Shown here: positions 36,484-45,609 of the stretch, piece by piece
How the letters are laid out: each line of letters starts with the position of its first letter
Numbering within the stretch: the first letter of the stretch is position 1
NCBI GenBank assembly: GCA_017308235.1
Contig: JAFKFL010000009.1
Coordinates: 62,001 to 126,000, forward strand
Direction of reading: 5' to 3'
Length of the DNA: 64,000 bases
Origin: Alphaproteobacteria bacterium
GTDB lineage: Bacteria > Pseudomonadota > Alphaproteobacteria > Reyranellales > Reyranellaceae
Made by a program: the position numbers and the translations under genes
Notes under the pieces: model-generated
Told to the model about the DNA's origin: nothing
The model's database searches: none
What the model saw: the letters and a program-made list of their open reading frames with translations, nothing else

Positions 36484-37967
36484 TGCCAGTTCGGATGCCA
36501 GCGCGCGCCCTCATGATCCAGGGCACGGGCTCGGATGTCGGCAAGTCGTTGATCGTGGCGGGACTCGCGCGTGCCTTCACGCGGCGCGGGCTCAAGGTGC
36601 GGCCGTTCAAGCCGCAGAACATGTCGAACAATGCCGCCGTGACTGCCGATGGCGGCGAAATCGGCCGCGCCCAGGCGCTGCAGGCCCGCGCCGCACGCGT
36701 GGCAGCCACCGTCCACATGAACCCGGTCCTACTGAAGCCCCAGAGCGAAACAGGCGCGCAAATCGTCGTGCAGGGCAAAGTCGTGGGCAACGCCAAGGCG
36801 CGCGAGTATCAGGCAATGAAGCCGAAGCTGCTGGACGCGGTCCTCGACAGCTTCCGCAAGCTCATTGCAGAAGCCGATCTCGTCCTGGTGGAAGGTGCTG
36901 GCTCGGCATCGGAAGTGAACCTGCGCAAGAGCGATATCGCCAACATGGGCTTTGCGCGCGCGGCTGACGTGCCCGTCGTGCTGCTGGGAGACATCGACCG
37001 CGGCGGGGTGATCGCGAGCCTGGTCGGCACAAAAGCCGTGATCGATCCTGACGACGCGGCGACGATCGTGGGTTTCATCGTCAATCGCTTTCGCGGTGAT
37101 CCTTCGTTGTTCGACGACGGCATGAAAATGATCGCAGTGAAGACCGGCTGGCCGGCATTGGGCCTCGTACCCTATTTCGATTCAGCGCACCGTTTACCAG
37201 CCGAGGATGCCCTCGGCCTGCCGACGGTGCCGCGTGGCGAAGGCTTGAAGATCGCGGTCCTCGCTTATCCGCGGATCGCGAATTTCGACGACTTCGATCC
37301 GCTGCGGCTCGAACCTTCGGTGAACCTCGTGTTCGTGCGGCCAGGCGACGCCATTCCGGGCGACGCGGCGCTGGTGATCCTGCCCGGATCCAAGGCGACG
37401 ATCGCCGATCTCGCCGCCCTGCGACAGGCTGGCTGGGATATCGACCTCCAGGCACATGTCAGGCGCGGCGGTCACGTGCTGGGCATCTGCGGCGGGTACC
37501 AGATGCTGGGCCGCAGCGTCGCCGATCCCGAAGGCATCGAAGGCCCGCCGGCGGCCATCGAAGGACTTGGCCTCCTGCCCGTCGACACCATGCTCGAAGG
37601 CGACAAGATGCTGGTCGAGATTTCAGGCGAGACGGCCGTCGGAAGCGTGCCGTTCAAGGGTTACGAGATGCATGTTGGACGCACCAGCGGTGCTGCCCGG
37701 CCGTTGCTGCGTCTGGGCAATGCGCACGATCAGGGCGCGGTCAGCGCCGACGGGCGCATCGCCGGCTGCTATGTCCACGGCTTGCTGACCGACGACCGAC
37801 AGCGTCGTCACTGGCTGCGGCGCATCGGCGGGACGGCATCGGCCTTCGATTACGAGGCCGACGTCGACGCAACGCTCGATCTGTTGGCCGACCACATTGA
37901 GGCGCACGTCGATTGCGACCGCCTGCTCGCGCTGGCGCGCGAACCCAGGATCACGGCAGCAGGGTGA
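36483..37967 (+). CDS. cobQ: Adenosylcobyric acid synthase (glutamine-hydrolysing)
   Basis: The 494-residue enzyme starts with the ATPase motif [20 protein letters not shown] and [14 protein letters not shown]. Its amidotransferase half has [14 protein letters not shown] with the nucleophile Cys and a C-terminal CYVHGLLTD with the catalytic His. It amidates side chains b, d, e and g. Its stop lies 17 bases inside the convergent cobD gene. Confidence 0.94.
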   Translation: MPVRMPARALMIQGTGSDVGKSLIVAGLARAFTRRGLKVRPFKPQNMSNNAAVTADGGEIGRAQALQARAARVAATVHMNPVLLKPQSETGAQIVVQGKVVGNAKAREYQAMKPKLLDAVLDSFRKLIAEADLVLVEGAGSASEVNLRKSDIANMGFARAADVPVVLLGDIDRGGVIASLVGTKAVIDPDDAATIVGFIVNRFRGDPSLFDDGMKMIAVKTGWPALGLVPYFDSAHRLPAEDALGLPTVPRGEGLKIAVLAYPRIANFDDFDPLRLEPSVNLVFVRPGDAIPGDAALVILPGSKATIADLAALRQAGWDIDLQAHVRRGGHVLGICGGYQMLGRSVADPEGIEGPPAAIEGLGLLPVDTMLEGDKMLVEISGETAVGSVPFKGYEMHVGRTSGAARPLLRLGNAHDQGAVSADGRIAGCYVHGLLTDDRQRRHWLRRIGGTASAFDYEADVDATLDLLADHIEAHVDCDRLLALAREPRITAAG

Positions 37968-38925
37968 GCCCCAGCAGCACGACCAGCACGGCCATCTGCA
38001 GGCCGCAGGCCGTTCGATAGAGCGAGAGCGCGGTCCGGATGTCGTGGGCCGTGGCGATCACGCGGCCATCGCCCATCCAGGGAGCATCGGCCGGCTCGCC
38101 GTCATAGCTGCGCGGCCCCATCAGCTTGACGCCAAGTGCACCCGCCATCGCCGCTTCCGGCCAGCCGGCGTTGGGCGAGTCGTGGTGGCGCGCATCGCGC
38201 CACGCCGTCACGAGCGCCCGGCGCGCCGACAGGCCGGGACGAAACAGCGCGGCCAACACCAGCCAGAGCGCGGCGAGGCGCGAGGCCGGCAAATTGACGA
38301 GATCGTCCGTGCGAGCGGCGGCCCAGCCGAAATAGAGATAACGGCTCGTCTTGTGGCCGATCATGCTGTCGGCGGTATTGATCGCCTTGTAGGCCAGCGC
38401 GCCGGGCAACCCGGCCATCGCCATCCAGAAAAGCGGCGCCACGACGCCATCGGAAAAGCTCTCGGCCAGGCTTTCGATGGCGGCGCGACTGACGCCCGCC
38501 TCGTCGAGGTTCTTGGTGTCGCGGCCCACGATCATCGCCACGGCCTCGCGACCGGCCGCAAGCCCTCTCGCTTCAAGCGCATCGGCGACGGCGACCACGT
38601 GCGAGGCAAGACTGCGCTGGGCTAGCAGCGCGCTTGCGAGCACAGCCACGACAACCAGCGCCACGATCGCCGGCAACAGGAGATGCAGGATACGCCACAG
38701 CAGAAACCCCATCAGCAGGCTGACCGCCACCAGCAGCAGGAGCAGCACCGCGCCTTGCAAGCGTTGTTCCAGCTCGGAGTCCTCGGGCGAATTCCACCTC
38801 CGGTCCCCCCATGATATGACGCGCGCGATCCAGGTTACCGGATGACCGATCGCGCGGAACAGACGGTCGGGATAGCCGATCACCGCCTCGATCACCGCGG
38901 CAAGAAGGGCGAGACCGACGAACAT
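37951..38925 (-). CDS. cobD: Adenosylcobinamide-phosphate synthase (CobD/CbiB)
   Basis: The 324-residue integral membrane protein contains [20 protein letters not shown] then [12 protein letters not shown] at the N-terminus and [20 protein letters not shown] then [15 protein letters not shown], the strongest CbiB signature. It attaches the aminopropanol arm to cobyric acid. Its start is only 15 bases from that of the divergent cobC, and its end overlaps cobQ. Confidence 0.93.
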   Translation of the reverse strand: MFVGLALLAAVIEAVIGYPDRLFRAIGHPVTWIARVISWGDRRWNSPEDSELEQRLQGAVLLLLLVAVSLLMGFLLWRILHLLLPAIVALVVVAVLASALLAQRSLASHVVAVADALEARGLAAGREAVAMIVGRDTKNLDEAGVSRAAIESLAESFSDGVVAPLFWMAMAGLPGALAYKAINTADSMIGHKTSRYLYFGWAAARTDDLVNLPASRLAALWLVLAALFRPGLSARRALVTAWRDARHHDSPNAGWPEAAMAGALGVKLMGPRSYDGEPADAPWMGDGRVIATAHDIRTALSLYRTACGLQMAVLVVLLGLTLLP

Positions 38926-38940
38926 GACCTTGTGCCTATC

Positions 38941-39936
38941 ATGGCGACCACGACAGTGAAACAAGGCGCTGAGCCGATCTTGCACGGCGGCGACCTCGGC
39001 GCTGTGCGTCGTCGCTTCCCGCAGGCAACCGAGCCGTGGCTGGACCTGTCGACCGGAATCAATCCTGTCGCCTATCCTGTGGGAGCAATCGCGGCCGAAG
39101 CCTGGGCGCGCCTGCCCGGCCGAGCCGACGAAGCGGCCCTTCGCGCCGTGGCGGCAAAACGATTCGGCGTGCGCGATCCGGCGATGATCGTCACCGCGCC
39201 GGGCACGCAGGCACTGATCCAGCTCCTGCCACGAGTGATGGCGAAAGCACGGGTCGCGATCGTCGGCCCAACCTACGGCGAGCACGAGGTCTCCTGGCGT
39301 CGGCAGGGACATGACGTGACGGTCGTCGGAGATTTCGCCGAAACCCAAGCCTATGACGTCGCGGTTGTCGTCAACCCCGACAATCCGACCGGCCGATTGC
39401 TGTCTGCGGCCGAGCTGCGAGCGAGCAAAGCAACATTGGTCGTGGACGAAGCCTTCATCGATTTCCTGCCGACTTCAGCAAGCCTTGCCGACGATCTGCC
39501 GTCCAACGCCATCGTGCTGCGTTCCTTCGGCAAGACCTATGGGCTCGCGGGCCTGCGTCTGGGCTTCGCCATCGCCCAGCCCAACATTGCCGGGCGACTG
39601 CGCGAGGAGCTGGGACCCTGGGCTGTTTCGGGGCCGGCCTTGGCGGTCGGCACGACGGCGCTCGCCGACACGGCCTGGCTTCGATCGGCCGCTGCTCGAT
39701 TGAAGGACGATGGCGCGCGGCTCGATACCCTGCTCGCGAAGTCGGGTTTCGTATTGCTGGGCGGCACGCCGCTCTTTCGCCTGGCGCAGCACGAAGAGGC
39801 AGCGAGGGTGGTCGAGCGCCTGGGCCAGCAGGGCATCCATGTCCGCGCATTCCCGCATCAACCCTACTGGCTGCGCTTCGGCCTGCCGGGAAGCGATACA
39901 GCGTTTCGTCGCCTCGGCGCCGCGCTTGGCATTTGA
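38941..39936 (+). CDS. cobC: Threonine-phosphate decarboxylase (CobC), PLP enzyme
   Basis: The 331-residue class I aminotransferase-fold protein has LDLSTGINPVAYPVG at the N-terminus, VVNPDNPTGRLL, LVVDEAFIDF and the PLP lysine in LRSFGKTYGLAGLRLGFA. It makes aminopropanol phosphate for the nucleotide arm. The symbol follows the Pseudomonas/alphaproteobacterial scheme; this is the enzyme called CobD in Salmonella. The ATG at 38941 faces cobD across 15 bases. Confidence 0.9.
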   Translation: MATTTVKQGAEPILHGGDLGAVRRRFPQATEPWLDLSTGINPVAYPVGAIAAEAWARLPGRADEAALRAVAAKRFGVRDPAMIVTAPGTQALIQLLPRVMAKARVAIVGPTYGEHEVSWRRQGHDVTVVGDFAETQAYDVAVVVNPDNPTGRLLSAAELRASKATLVVDEAFIDFLPTSASLADDLPSNAIVLRSFGKTYGLAGLRLGFAIAQPNIAGRLREELGPWAVSGPALAVGTTALADTAWLRSAAARLKDDGARLDTLLAKSGFVLLGGTPLFRLAQHEEAARVVERLGQQGIHVRAFPHQPYWLRFGLPGSDTAFRRLGAALGI

Positions 39937-39968
39937 CCTTCGCAAGCGCTCAATAACGGGCGGAGGAA

Positions 39969-40811
39969 ATGATGGCGCTTCAACACGAAAAGCTTGGCGG
40001 TCACATGGCGGCGGCCGTCACGGGGATCGACCTCAACACCCTGCCCGACGGTCCGACGCAGGCAAAGCTAGTCGACGCTCTGCATGCGAACCTGGTGCTG
40101 TGCATCCGCGGCCAGAACCTCGCCCCTGTCCCGTTCCGCAACGCCATGGCGCGTTTCGGCACGCCCATGCTGCGCAAGCAGCTCGCGCATACGGCGGAGT
40201 GCGCCGAGGTCAACATCATCTCGAGCGAGGATCGCGACGAGCTGGGCGACGGCAAGAAGCTGGTGAATGGCGCGAGCTGGCACACCGACGACAGCTTCAT
40301 GCGCGCGCCCTGCTCGCTCACCATGCTTTATGGCGTGACCGTGCCGTCCCGCGGCGGCGACACGCAGTTCACCAACATGTATGCCGCCTACGACGACCTG
40401 CCGGCCGAGATCAAGGCGCGCATCGACAGGCTCAAGGTCATTCACAAGTATGAATCAAGCCGCAAGACGAACCGGGTCGCCAAACGCCCCGAGACGGAAA
40501 TGGCGGCGATGCCGGAAGCCACCCATCCGCTGGTGCGCACACATCCCGAGACGCGACGCAAGGCGCTCTATCTCAACGCCAACCGGATGGAACAGGTCGT
40601 GGGCCTCGAGCGCGCGGAAAGCGACGAACTGCTCGACGCGCTGATCGGCCATGCGATCCAGCCCAAATTCCAGTACCGCCATGTCTGGCGGCAAGGCGAT
40701 ATCGTGATCTGGGACAATCGCTGCACCATGCACAAGGCCAACGCCGATTATCCCGAAGGCGAGCGCCGCCTGATGCACCGCGTGATCGTCGCCGGCACGG
40801 AGCCGTTTTAA
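39969..40811 (+). CDS. TauD/TfdA family 2-oxoglutarate-dependent dioxygenase
   Basis: The 280-residue enzyme has the iron-binding HxD at H105/D107 in ASWHTDDSF. The Thr/Arg block WDNRCTMHKANADYPEGERR then LMHRVIVAG provides the distal His and the 2-oxoglutarate Arg. Relatives hydroxylate taurine, herbicides, alkyl sulfates or carnitine-pathway compounds; the substrate here is unknown. GGAGG lies just before the tandem ATGs, so either 39969 or 39972 could be used. It lies 32 bases after cobC but is probably unrelated to B12. Confidence 0.87.
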   Translation: MMALQHEKLGGHMAAAVTGIDLNTLPDGPTQAKLVDALHANLVLCIRGQNLAPVPFRNAMARFGTPMLRKQLAHTAECAEVNIISSEDRDELGDGKKLVNGASWHTDDSFMRAPCSLTMLYGVTVPSRGGDTQFTNMYAAYDDLPAEIKARIDRLKVIHKYESSRKTNRVAKRPETEMAAMPEATHPLVRTHPETRRKALYLNANRMEQVVGLERAESDELLDALIGHAIQPKFQYRHVWRQGDIVIWDNRCTMHKANADYPEGERRLMHRVIVAGTEPF

Positions 40812-40836
40812 CCGCCTCGTCATCGGCCTCCACAAG

Positions 40837-40913
40837 CCGTGTCATCCCGAGCGCAGCGAGGGATCCTTTGCGGCGCTGATTAAAGATCCCTCGCTGCGCT
40901 CGGGATGACACGG
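40837..40913. repeat. Perfect 29-bp inverted repeat (REP-like or bidirectional terminator)
   Basis: Arms at 40837-40865 and 40885-40913 are exact reverse complements with a 19-base loop. Each arm contains GTCATCCCGAGCGCAGCGAG and continues to GGATC. It fills the tail-to-tail gap between the TauD-type gene and the ABC ATPase gene. I recall this arm sequence as a recurrent intergenic repeat in many high-GC soil bacteria, which suggests a dispersed REP-like element that may also stop transcription both ways. Confidence 0.85.
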
Positions 40914-40924
40914 GGTCACGTCCC

Positions 40925-41989
40925 CTACCCCTGCAAAAGCACGGTGTGCTCGGGGGAGAAGGAGAGCGTGACTGATGCGCCTTCCTCTAAAAGATTGGTC
41001 GGTGGGCGGCGCACGATCAGCGGGCCGACGGCGCTGTCCACGACGTATTGAACGAAGTCGCCGTGGAACAGGCGCTGGCGAACGGTGCCCGCCACATGGT
41101 TGTCGCCCGGCTTCGGTGCGAGGTCGATATAGGCGGTGCGGACCGCCACTTCGTTCCCTGTGCCGCTCGGCCCGTGCGCGGCGCTCACCTTCAGGACCGG
41201 GCCGCCCTCCGCCACAAACAGCCCCTCCCCCGTCAGCTTGCCCTTGATGAGGTTGGCCGATCCCACGAAATCGGCGACGAAGCGGCTGCGCGGCCTGTTG
41301 TAGATCTCCTCGGGCGTGCCGATCTGCTCGATCACGCCGACATTCATCACGATCACGCGGTCGGAGATGGCGAGCGCCTCTTCCTGGTCGTGGGTGACAT
41401 AGACCGATGTGACGCCGAGCCGCCGCTGCAGATCGCGCAATTCGACCCGCATCTCGGCGCGCAGCTTGGCGTCGAGGTTGGAGAGCGGCTCGTCGAACAG
41501 GACCACCGTGGGAGAGAACGCGACGGCGCGCGCCAGCGCCACACGCTGCTGTTGGCCGCCCGACAGCTTCGAGGCCGGCCGGTCGGCGAGATGGCGCATC
41601 TGCACCAGATCGAGCGCGCGCTCGACGTTGGCCTTCAGCTCGGTGGGCGCCTGCTTACGCACGCGCAGGCCGTAGGCGACGTTGTCGGATACCGTCATGT
41701 GCGGCCACACCGCATAGGACTGGAACACCATGCTCACGCCGCGCTGCTCGGTGGGCACGTTGCGGCGCTCGGCGGCGTTGAACATCGCCTTGCCGTCGAT
41801 GGTGATGCTACCGCTTGCGGGCTGCTCGAGGCCGGCGATGGCGCGCAAGGTCGTGGTCTTGCCGCAGCCCGACGGTCCGAGCAGGGTCAGGTGCTCGCCG
41901 CGGCCGACCGTGAAGCTGACGCCGTTCACCGCCACCTGCTCGCCGTAACGGATGACCAGATCCTTCACCTCGATGCGCGTCTCGCTCAC
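40925..41989 (-). CDS. ABC importer ATP-binding protein (PotA/FbpC type)
   Basis: The 354-residue ATPase has Walker A LLGPSGCGKTTTLRAIAGLE, signature KLSGGQQQRVALARAVAF, Walker B VVLFDEPLSNLDAKLR and a C-terminal TOBE-like domain (about residue 240 onward). It starts with GTG in a GTGA overlap with the double permease, after AGGGAG. It is the last gene of an eight-gene minus-strand run and the only ATPase in it. It may also serve the upstream UgpABE, which lacks its own ATPase gene. Confidence 0.9.
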   Translation of the reverse strand: MSETRIEVKDLVIRYGEQVAVNGVSFTVGRGEHLTLLGPSGCGKTTTLRAIAGLEQPASGSITIDGKAMFNAAERRNVPTEQRGVSMVFQSYAVWPHMTVSDNVAYGLRVRKQAPTELKANVERALDLVQMRHLADRPASKLSGGQQQRVALARAVAFSPTVVLFDEPLSNLDAKLRAEMRVELRDLQRRLGVTSVYVTHDQEEALAISDRVIVMNVGVIEQIGTPEEIYNRPRSRFVADFVGSANLIKGKLTGEGLFVAEGGPVLKVSAAHGPSGTGNEVAVRTAYIDLAPKPGDNHVAGTVRQRLFHGDFVQYVVDSAVGPLIVRRPPTNLLEEGASVTLSFSPEHTVLLQG

Positions 41990-43692
41990 GTCAGCTCCCT
42001 GGTCACGCCGCGTGTCAGGCGGAAAAGAATCACCAACGCCACGATCACGGTGAAGGTCTGGACCAATGCCATCGCCGCCGTGAGTTCCGTCCCGCTCGAG
42101 GCGAAGGCGTTGACGATCGAGGGCGCGATCACCTTGGCATTGGGGCCCATCAGGAACACCGAGGCACCGAGCTCGCGTACGCAGGCCATGAAGATCAGCA
42201 GCCAGGCCGCGATCACGCCGGGCTTCAGGAGCGGCAGCGTGACCGTGCGCATCTGGTAGACCCAGCCCGCCCCGCAGACCCGGGCGCATTCCTCGAGGCT
42301 CTTGTCGATCTGCAGCACCACGCCCGCCAGCGTGCGCACGCCGAGCGGCAGCATCACCGTGAAATAGGCGAGCGCCAGCAGCCAGAGCGTGCCGTAGATC
42401 GGGACTGGAATGTTGAGCCACGCCCACAGGAGCGCGAGGCCGAAGACCAGGCGCGGCACGGCCTGCGGAAACATCACGAGATATTCGATCGCGCCGCGTC
42501 CCGTGAGCTGCGAGCGGTAGATGATCCAGACCAGCAGCGCCATCACCAGCACACCGACGCTCGCCACGCCAAAGCCCAGCATGAGGCTGTTAACCAATGC
42601 GGTGCGGACCGGTCCGAGGGAGAGCGCGGTCTGGTAGTTGGCGAGCGTGAATTGGGCCTGGCTCAGGATCACCGTGGCGAAGCGCTGCAGCGACGTGAAC
42701 AGCAGGGCGGCGATCGGCAGCACGACCGCGAGGAAGACGTAGAGGCAACACACGCCGAACAGCACCCAGGCGAGCCGTCCCATATCCATCGCCCGCGGGC
42801 GGAACGCCTTGCCGGTGATGGTGGCGAAGCTGCCCCTGCTGATCATGCGGCGATAGAAGGTGAGCATGCCGAACATCACGATAAACAGCGCTAGACCCAT
42901 CGCCGAGGCGCGGCCGTAGTCCGGCGGAAAGGCGAGCGTGGAATCCCAGATCGCGGTGGTGATGACATAGATGCGTCCGGGGATGCCGATCACCAGTGCA
43001 GCGGCAAACGAGCCCAGCATCTCGGCAAAGACGAACAGCGTGGCGCCCATCACGCCCGGCATCACCATCGGCAAGGTGACGGTGAGCGTGGTGCGCAGCT
43101 TGGAAGCACCCATGACCCGCGCCGATTCCTCCAGTGCCGGATCCATCGACTTCATTGCTGCCGAAATCATGACGAAGGCGACCGTGCCCTCGAACAGCGC
43201 CATCACCCAGGCGATGCCGAAGTGGGTGTAGATGTCGACCAGATCACCGCCGCCGCCCGCCCTTTTCCAGAGCTGGTTGACGAAGCCGCTCTTGGGCCCG
43301 GCGATGACGGCCCAGGCGAGCGCGCCGACCAGCGGGGTCATATAGTAGGGCAGCTCCATCAACCGCTCGAGCTGGGCGCGGCCGGGCACATTGGTGCGAG
43401 TCAGGATCCAGGCCAACGCGAAGCCGATCAGGATCGCCATCACCGTGGCCATGACGGCGATAAACAGCGTGTTCCAGAGGACCCTGATGTCCTCGTCGAA
43501 GATCGCGAGGTAGTTGGCGATCCCGTAGGCCTGCGGCGGGAACGACATCGGATCGCCGGTGTTGAGCGACTCCTCAACCAGGAACACCAGCGGCAGGATG
43601 ACGAGGAAGCCCACGCCCAACACGACGACAAGCGTGATGATCGCCTGCCAATTCCAGCGCGGCCGCAGCACCTCCGCCGATTGCAGCGTCAA
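41986..43692 (-). CDS. ABC importer permease with two fused membrane domains (FbpB type)
   Basis: The 568-residue protein has about 12 membrane helices and two EAA loops: EESARVMGASKLRTTLTVTL (residues about 187-206) and EECARVCGAGWVYQMRTVTL in the C-terminal half. Such duplicated permeases accompany iron(III), phosphonate or sugar-phosphate binding proteins. It overlaps the ATPase gene by four bases and follows the binding-protein gene by seven. Confidence 0.9.
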   Translation of the reverse strand: MTLQSAEVLRPRWNWQAIITLVVVLGVGFLVILPLVFLVEESLNTGDPMSFPPQAYGIANYLAIFDEDIRVLWNTLFIAVMATVMAILIGFALAWILTRTNVPGRAQLERLMELPYYMTPLVGALAWAVIAGPKSGFVNQLWKRAGGGGDLVDIYTHFGIAWVMALFEGTVAFVMISAAMKSMDPALEESARVMGASKLRTTLTVTLPMVMPGVMGATLFVFAEMLGSFAAALVIGIPGRIYVITTAIWDSTLAFPPDYGRASAMGLALFIVMFGMLTFYRRMISRGSFATITGKAFRPRAMDMGRLAWVLFGVCCLYVFLAVVLPIAALLFTSLQRFATVILSQAQFTLANYQTALSLGPVRTALVNSLMLGFGVASVGVLVMALLVWIIYRSQLTGRGAIEYLVMFPQAVPRLVFGLALLWAWLNIPVPIYGTLWLLALAYFTVMLPLGVRTLAGVVLQIDKSLEECARVCGAGWVYQMRTVTLPLLKPGVIAAWLLIFMACVRELGASVFLMGPNAKVIAPSIVNAFASSGTELTAAMALVQTFTVIVALVILFRLTRGVTRELT

Positions 43693-43699
43693 GACCCGC

Positions 43700-44776
43700 T
43701 CAGCGCCGGGCGCCGACGATGCGGTCCCACTCCTTGGCGAACTCGGGCCGGTCCTTCTCGAAGGCGTTCCAGTCGGCCGGCGTCAGCAGCTTCATGTCCT
43801 TGAGCGGCACGCTGCCGGCCGGCGCCGGCACATCGGGGCGCGGCGAATGCAGCAGCAACGCGTCGCTGAGCGCCTTCTGGCCGACCGGCGAGAGGAACCA
43901 GTCCATGAACAGCTCGGAGGCATGGGGATGCGGGCCGTCGGCCACGATGCCGTAGGTCTCCGGCACCGCCGGCACGCCGGTTTCAGGGAAGACGAAACCG
44001 AGCGGCGCGCCCTTGGCCTTGAACTCGATGTAGCCGGAATACTGTGCGCCCATGATGATCTTGTCCTGGCCGTCGACCAGGCGGCCGTACTGCTGGACAT
44101 AGGAATCGAAGGCGCGCGGCTTCTGCTCGGCGAATTTCTTGAAGTAGTCCATGCCCAGGATCGGCTTCAGCATGTACCAGACGCCGTGCTGCAGGCCGGA
44201 GTTGGAGACCTTGACGTTGATCGAGTCCTTCCACTTGGGATCGAGCAGATCCTCCCACTTCTTGGGCGCCTCGGCTGCCGGCACGTCCTTGGGATTGTAG
44301 GCAATGCCCGCCATGATGATGGAGCCCCAGGTGAAGAAACCTTCGGGCGTGCTCTTATATTCGGGCTTGAAGGCGGCCATCTCGGGCGAGAGATATTGGC
44401 GGAAGCCGCCGCGCTTCTGGAAGTCCAGGATCATGCCCATGTCGGAGATCTGGATGACGTCGACCAGGTAGGACTTGGCCTGACGTTCCGACAGGACCTT
44501 GGCGTAGAGCGCCCCCGCCTGGAGGCGCACGTAGTTGGTCTTGATCTTGGGGAAGGCCTTGTTGAAGGCGGCGAGCAGCTTGGCCTGGCCCTGCTCGGGA
44601 TCAGTCGAATAGAGCACGAAGGCACCCTCGGCCTCGGCCTTGTCGACATCGGCGCAGGTCTTGAAGCCTTCCATCTGGCGTGGCTTGTCGCAGAGCTTCG
44701 CGCCCTCGGCGAAGGCCATGCCCGTCCAGGCCAGTGCGCAGGCAGCCACGCTCGCGGCAGCAAGAAGCTTCATCAT
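43700..44776 (-). CDS. Periplasmic solute-binding protein of the FbpA/AfuA/PhnS-like group
   Basis: The 358-residue protein has a signal peptide (LLAAASVAACALAWTGMAFA, cleavage after AFA). Its body is of the group 1 iron/polyamine/phosphonate type: EGAFVLYSTDPEQGQAKLLA, WEDLLDPKWKDSI and ASELFMDWFLSPVGQKAL. The adjacent-tyrosine iron site of true ferric-binding proteins is not seen, which argues for an organic ligand, perhaps a phosphorylated one given the neighbours. GGAGG precedes tandem ATGs at 44776 and 44773. The gap to ugpQ is 56 bases. Confidence 0.85.
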   Translation of the reverse strand: MMKLLAAASVAACALAWTGMAFAEGAKLCDKPRQMEGFKTCADVDKAEAEGAFVLYSTDPEQGQAKLLAAFNKAFPKIKTNYVRLQAGALYAKVLSERQAKSYLVDVIQISDMGMILDFQKRGGFRQYLSPEMAAFKPEYKSTPEGFFTWGSIIMAGIAYNPKDVPAAEAPKKWEDLLDPKWKDSINVKVSNSGLQHGVWYMLKPILGMDYFKKFAEQKPRAFDSYVQQYGRLVDGQDKIIMGAQYSGYIEFKAKGAPLGFVFPETGVPAVPETYGIVADGPHPHASELFMDWFLSPVGQKALSDALLLHSPRPDVPAPAGSVPLKDMKLLTPADWNAFEKDRPEFAKEWDRIVGARR

Positions 44777-44832
44777 TTCCTCCCCGGGTGCTTGTTTTCA
44801 GGCGAGGAGCCTAGAGGCGGCCAACCGCCGAT

Positions 44833-45609
44833 TCAATCGCTGTGTAGTGACGCCTGAACCCGCTCTCTCTGTTGCAGAGCGATATCCGGCCGGTCGGTCG
44901 TGAGCTGCCGCAACGGGCGTGACAGCCACTGGGCAAGTTCCGAAGCGTCGTTTGGCACCCAGACGCCGAGCCGCTCTGGACCAAGTCGCTCCCGGCAGAG
45001 ATCGAAGCTCTGCGCCAAAAGCCCTTTCTCCACGGCGACCATGCAGTCCTCGATGGCCATCAGGCGTTCAAGGGCTGGCTCCAGGCCGCCCAGCATCTCG
45101 GCCGAACGACGGTCGAGCGAGGCGAGGACGCGCTGCCTCGATGATAGCTGTCGGACATTTTTCAGCATCTGCGGCACGAAACAGGTCAGGACAGCGTCAT
45201 TCTGCATCCGTCGCCGCGCGAGCAGGTCGATGAGGCGTCGCTCGAGGTCCGGATAGGGCCGGCCGAACGCATCGGTCTTGAGCTCGATATGCAGTTCCAT
45301 GCGCGAGCCGGCGAAGATATCGAGCACCGAGGCAAGGTCCGGCACGCCCTCACCATTGCCATCGCGCAACCGGATTGCTGCGAGCTCGGCGGCGGTACGA
45401 TCGGCGACGGCGCCCGCTCCCTCAGTCGTGCGCTCGAGCGTCGGATCGTGGATCACCACGAGCTCGCCGTCGCGCGCGACATGGACATCGAACTCCACGG
45501 CATCGATGCCGAGCGCCTTCGTCCGCCGGAAGCCATCGAGACTGTTCTCCGGCCAAAGATTGCGCGCGCCGCGATGGCCGACGATCAGCACCCGCTCATT
45601 TTCCGGCAT
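44833..45609 (-). CDS. ugpQ: Glycerophosphodiester phosphodiesterase (UgpQ-like, cytoplasmic)
   Basis: The 258-residue TIM-barrel enzyme has the GDPD signature VGHRGARNLWPENSLDGF at the N-terminus, AVEFDVHVARDGELVVIHDP with the metal and acid residues, and MELHIELKTD. There is no signal peptide, so it acts on imported substrate, releasing glycerol phosphate and an alcohol. It overlaps ugpE by 14 bases, matching the UgpQ role of processing diesters brought in by the Ugp importer. Confidence 0.92.
   Translation of the reverse strand: MPENERVLIVGHRGARNLWPENSLDGFRRTKALGIDAVEFDVHVARDGELVVIHDPTLERTTEGAGAVADRTAAELAAIRLRDGNGEGVPDLASVLDIFAGSRMELHIELKTDAFGRPYPDLERRLIDLLARRRMQNDAVLTCFVPQMLKNVRQLSSRQRVLASLDRRSAEMLGGLEPALERLMAIEDCMVAVEKGLLAQSFDLCRERLGPERLGVWVPNDASELAQWLSRPLRQLTTDRPDIALQQRERVQASLHSD

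Noticed and set aside
43700..44776. Ferric iron-binding protein assignment
   Set aside because: The adjacent tyrosine pair of FbpA-type iron sites is not seen, so an iron role is not supported by sequence.
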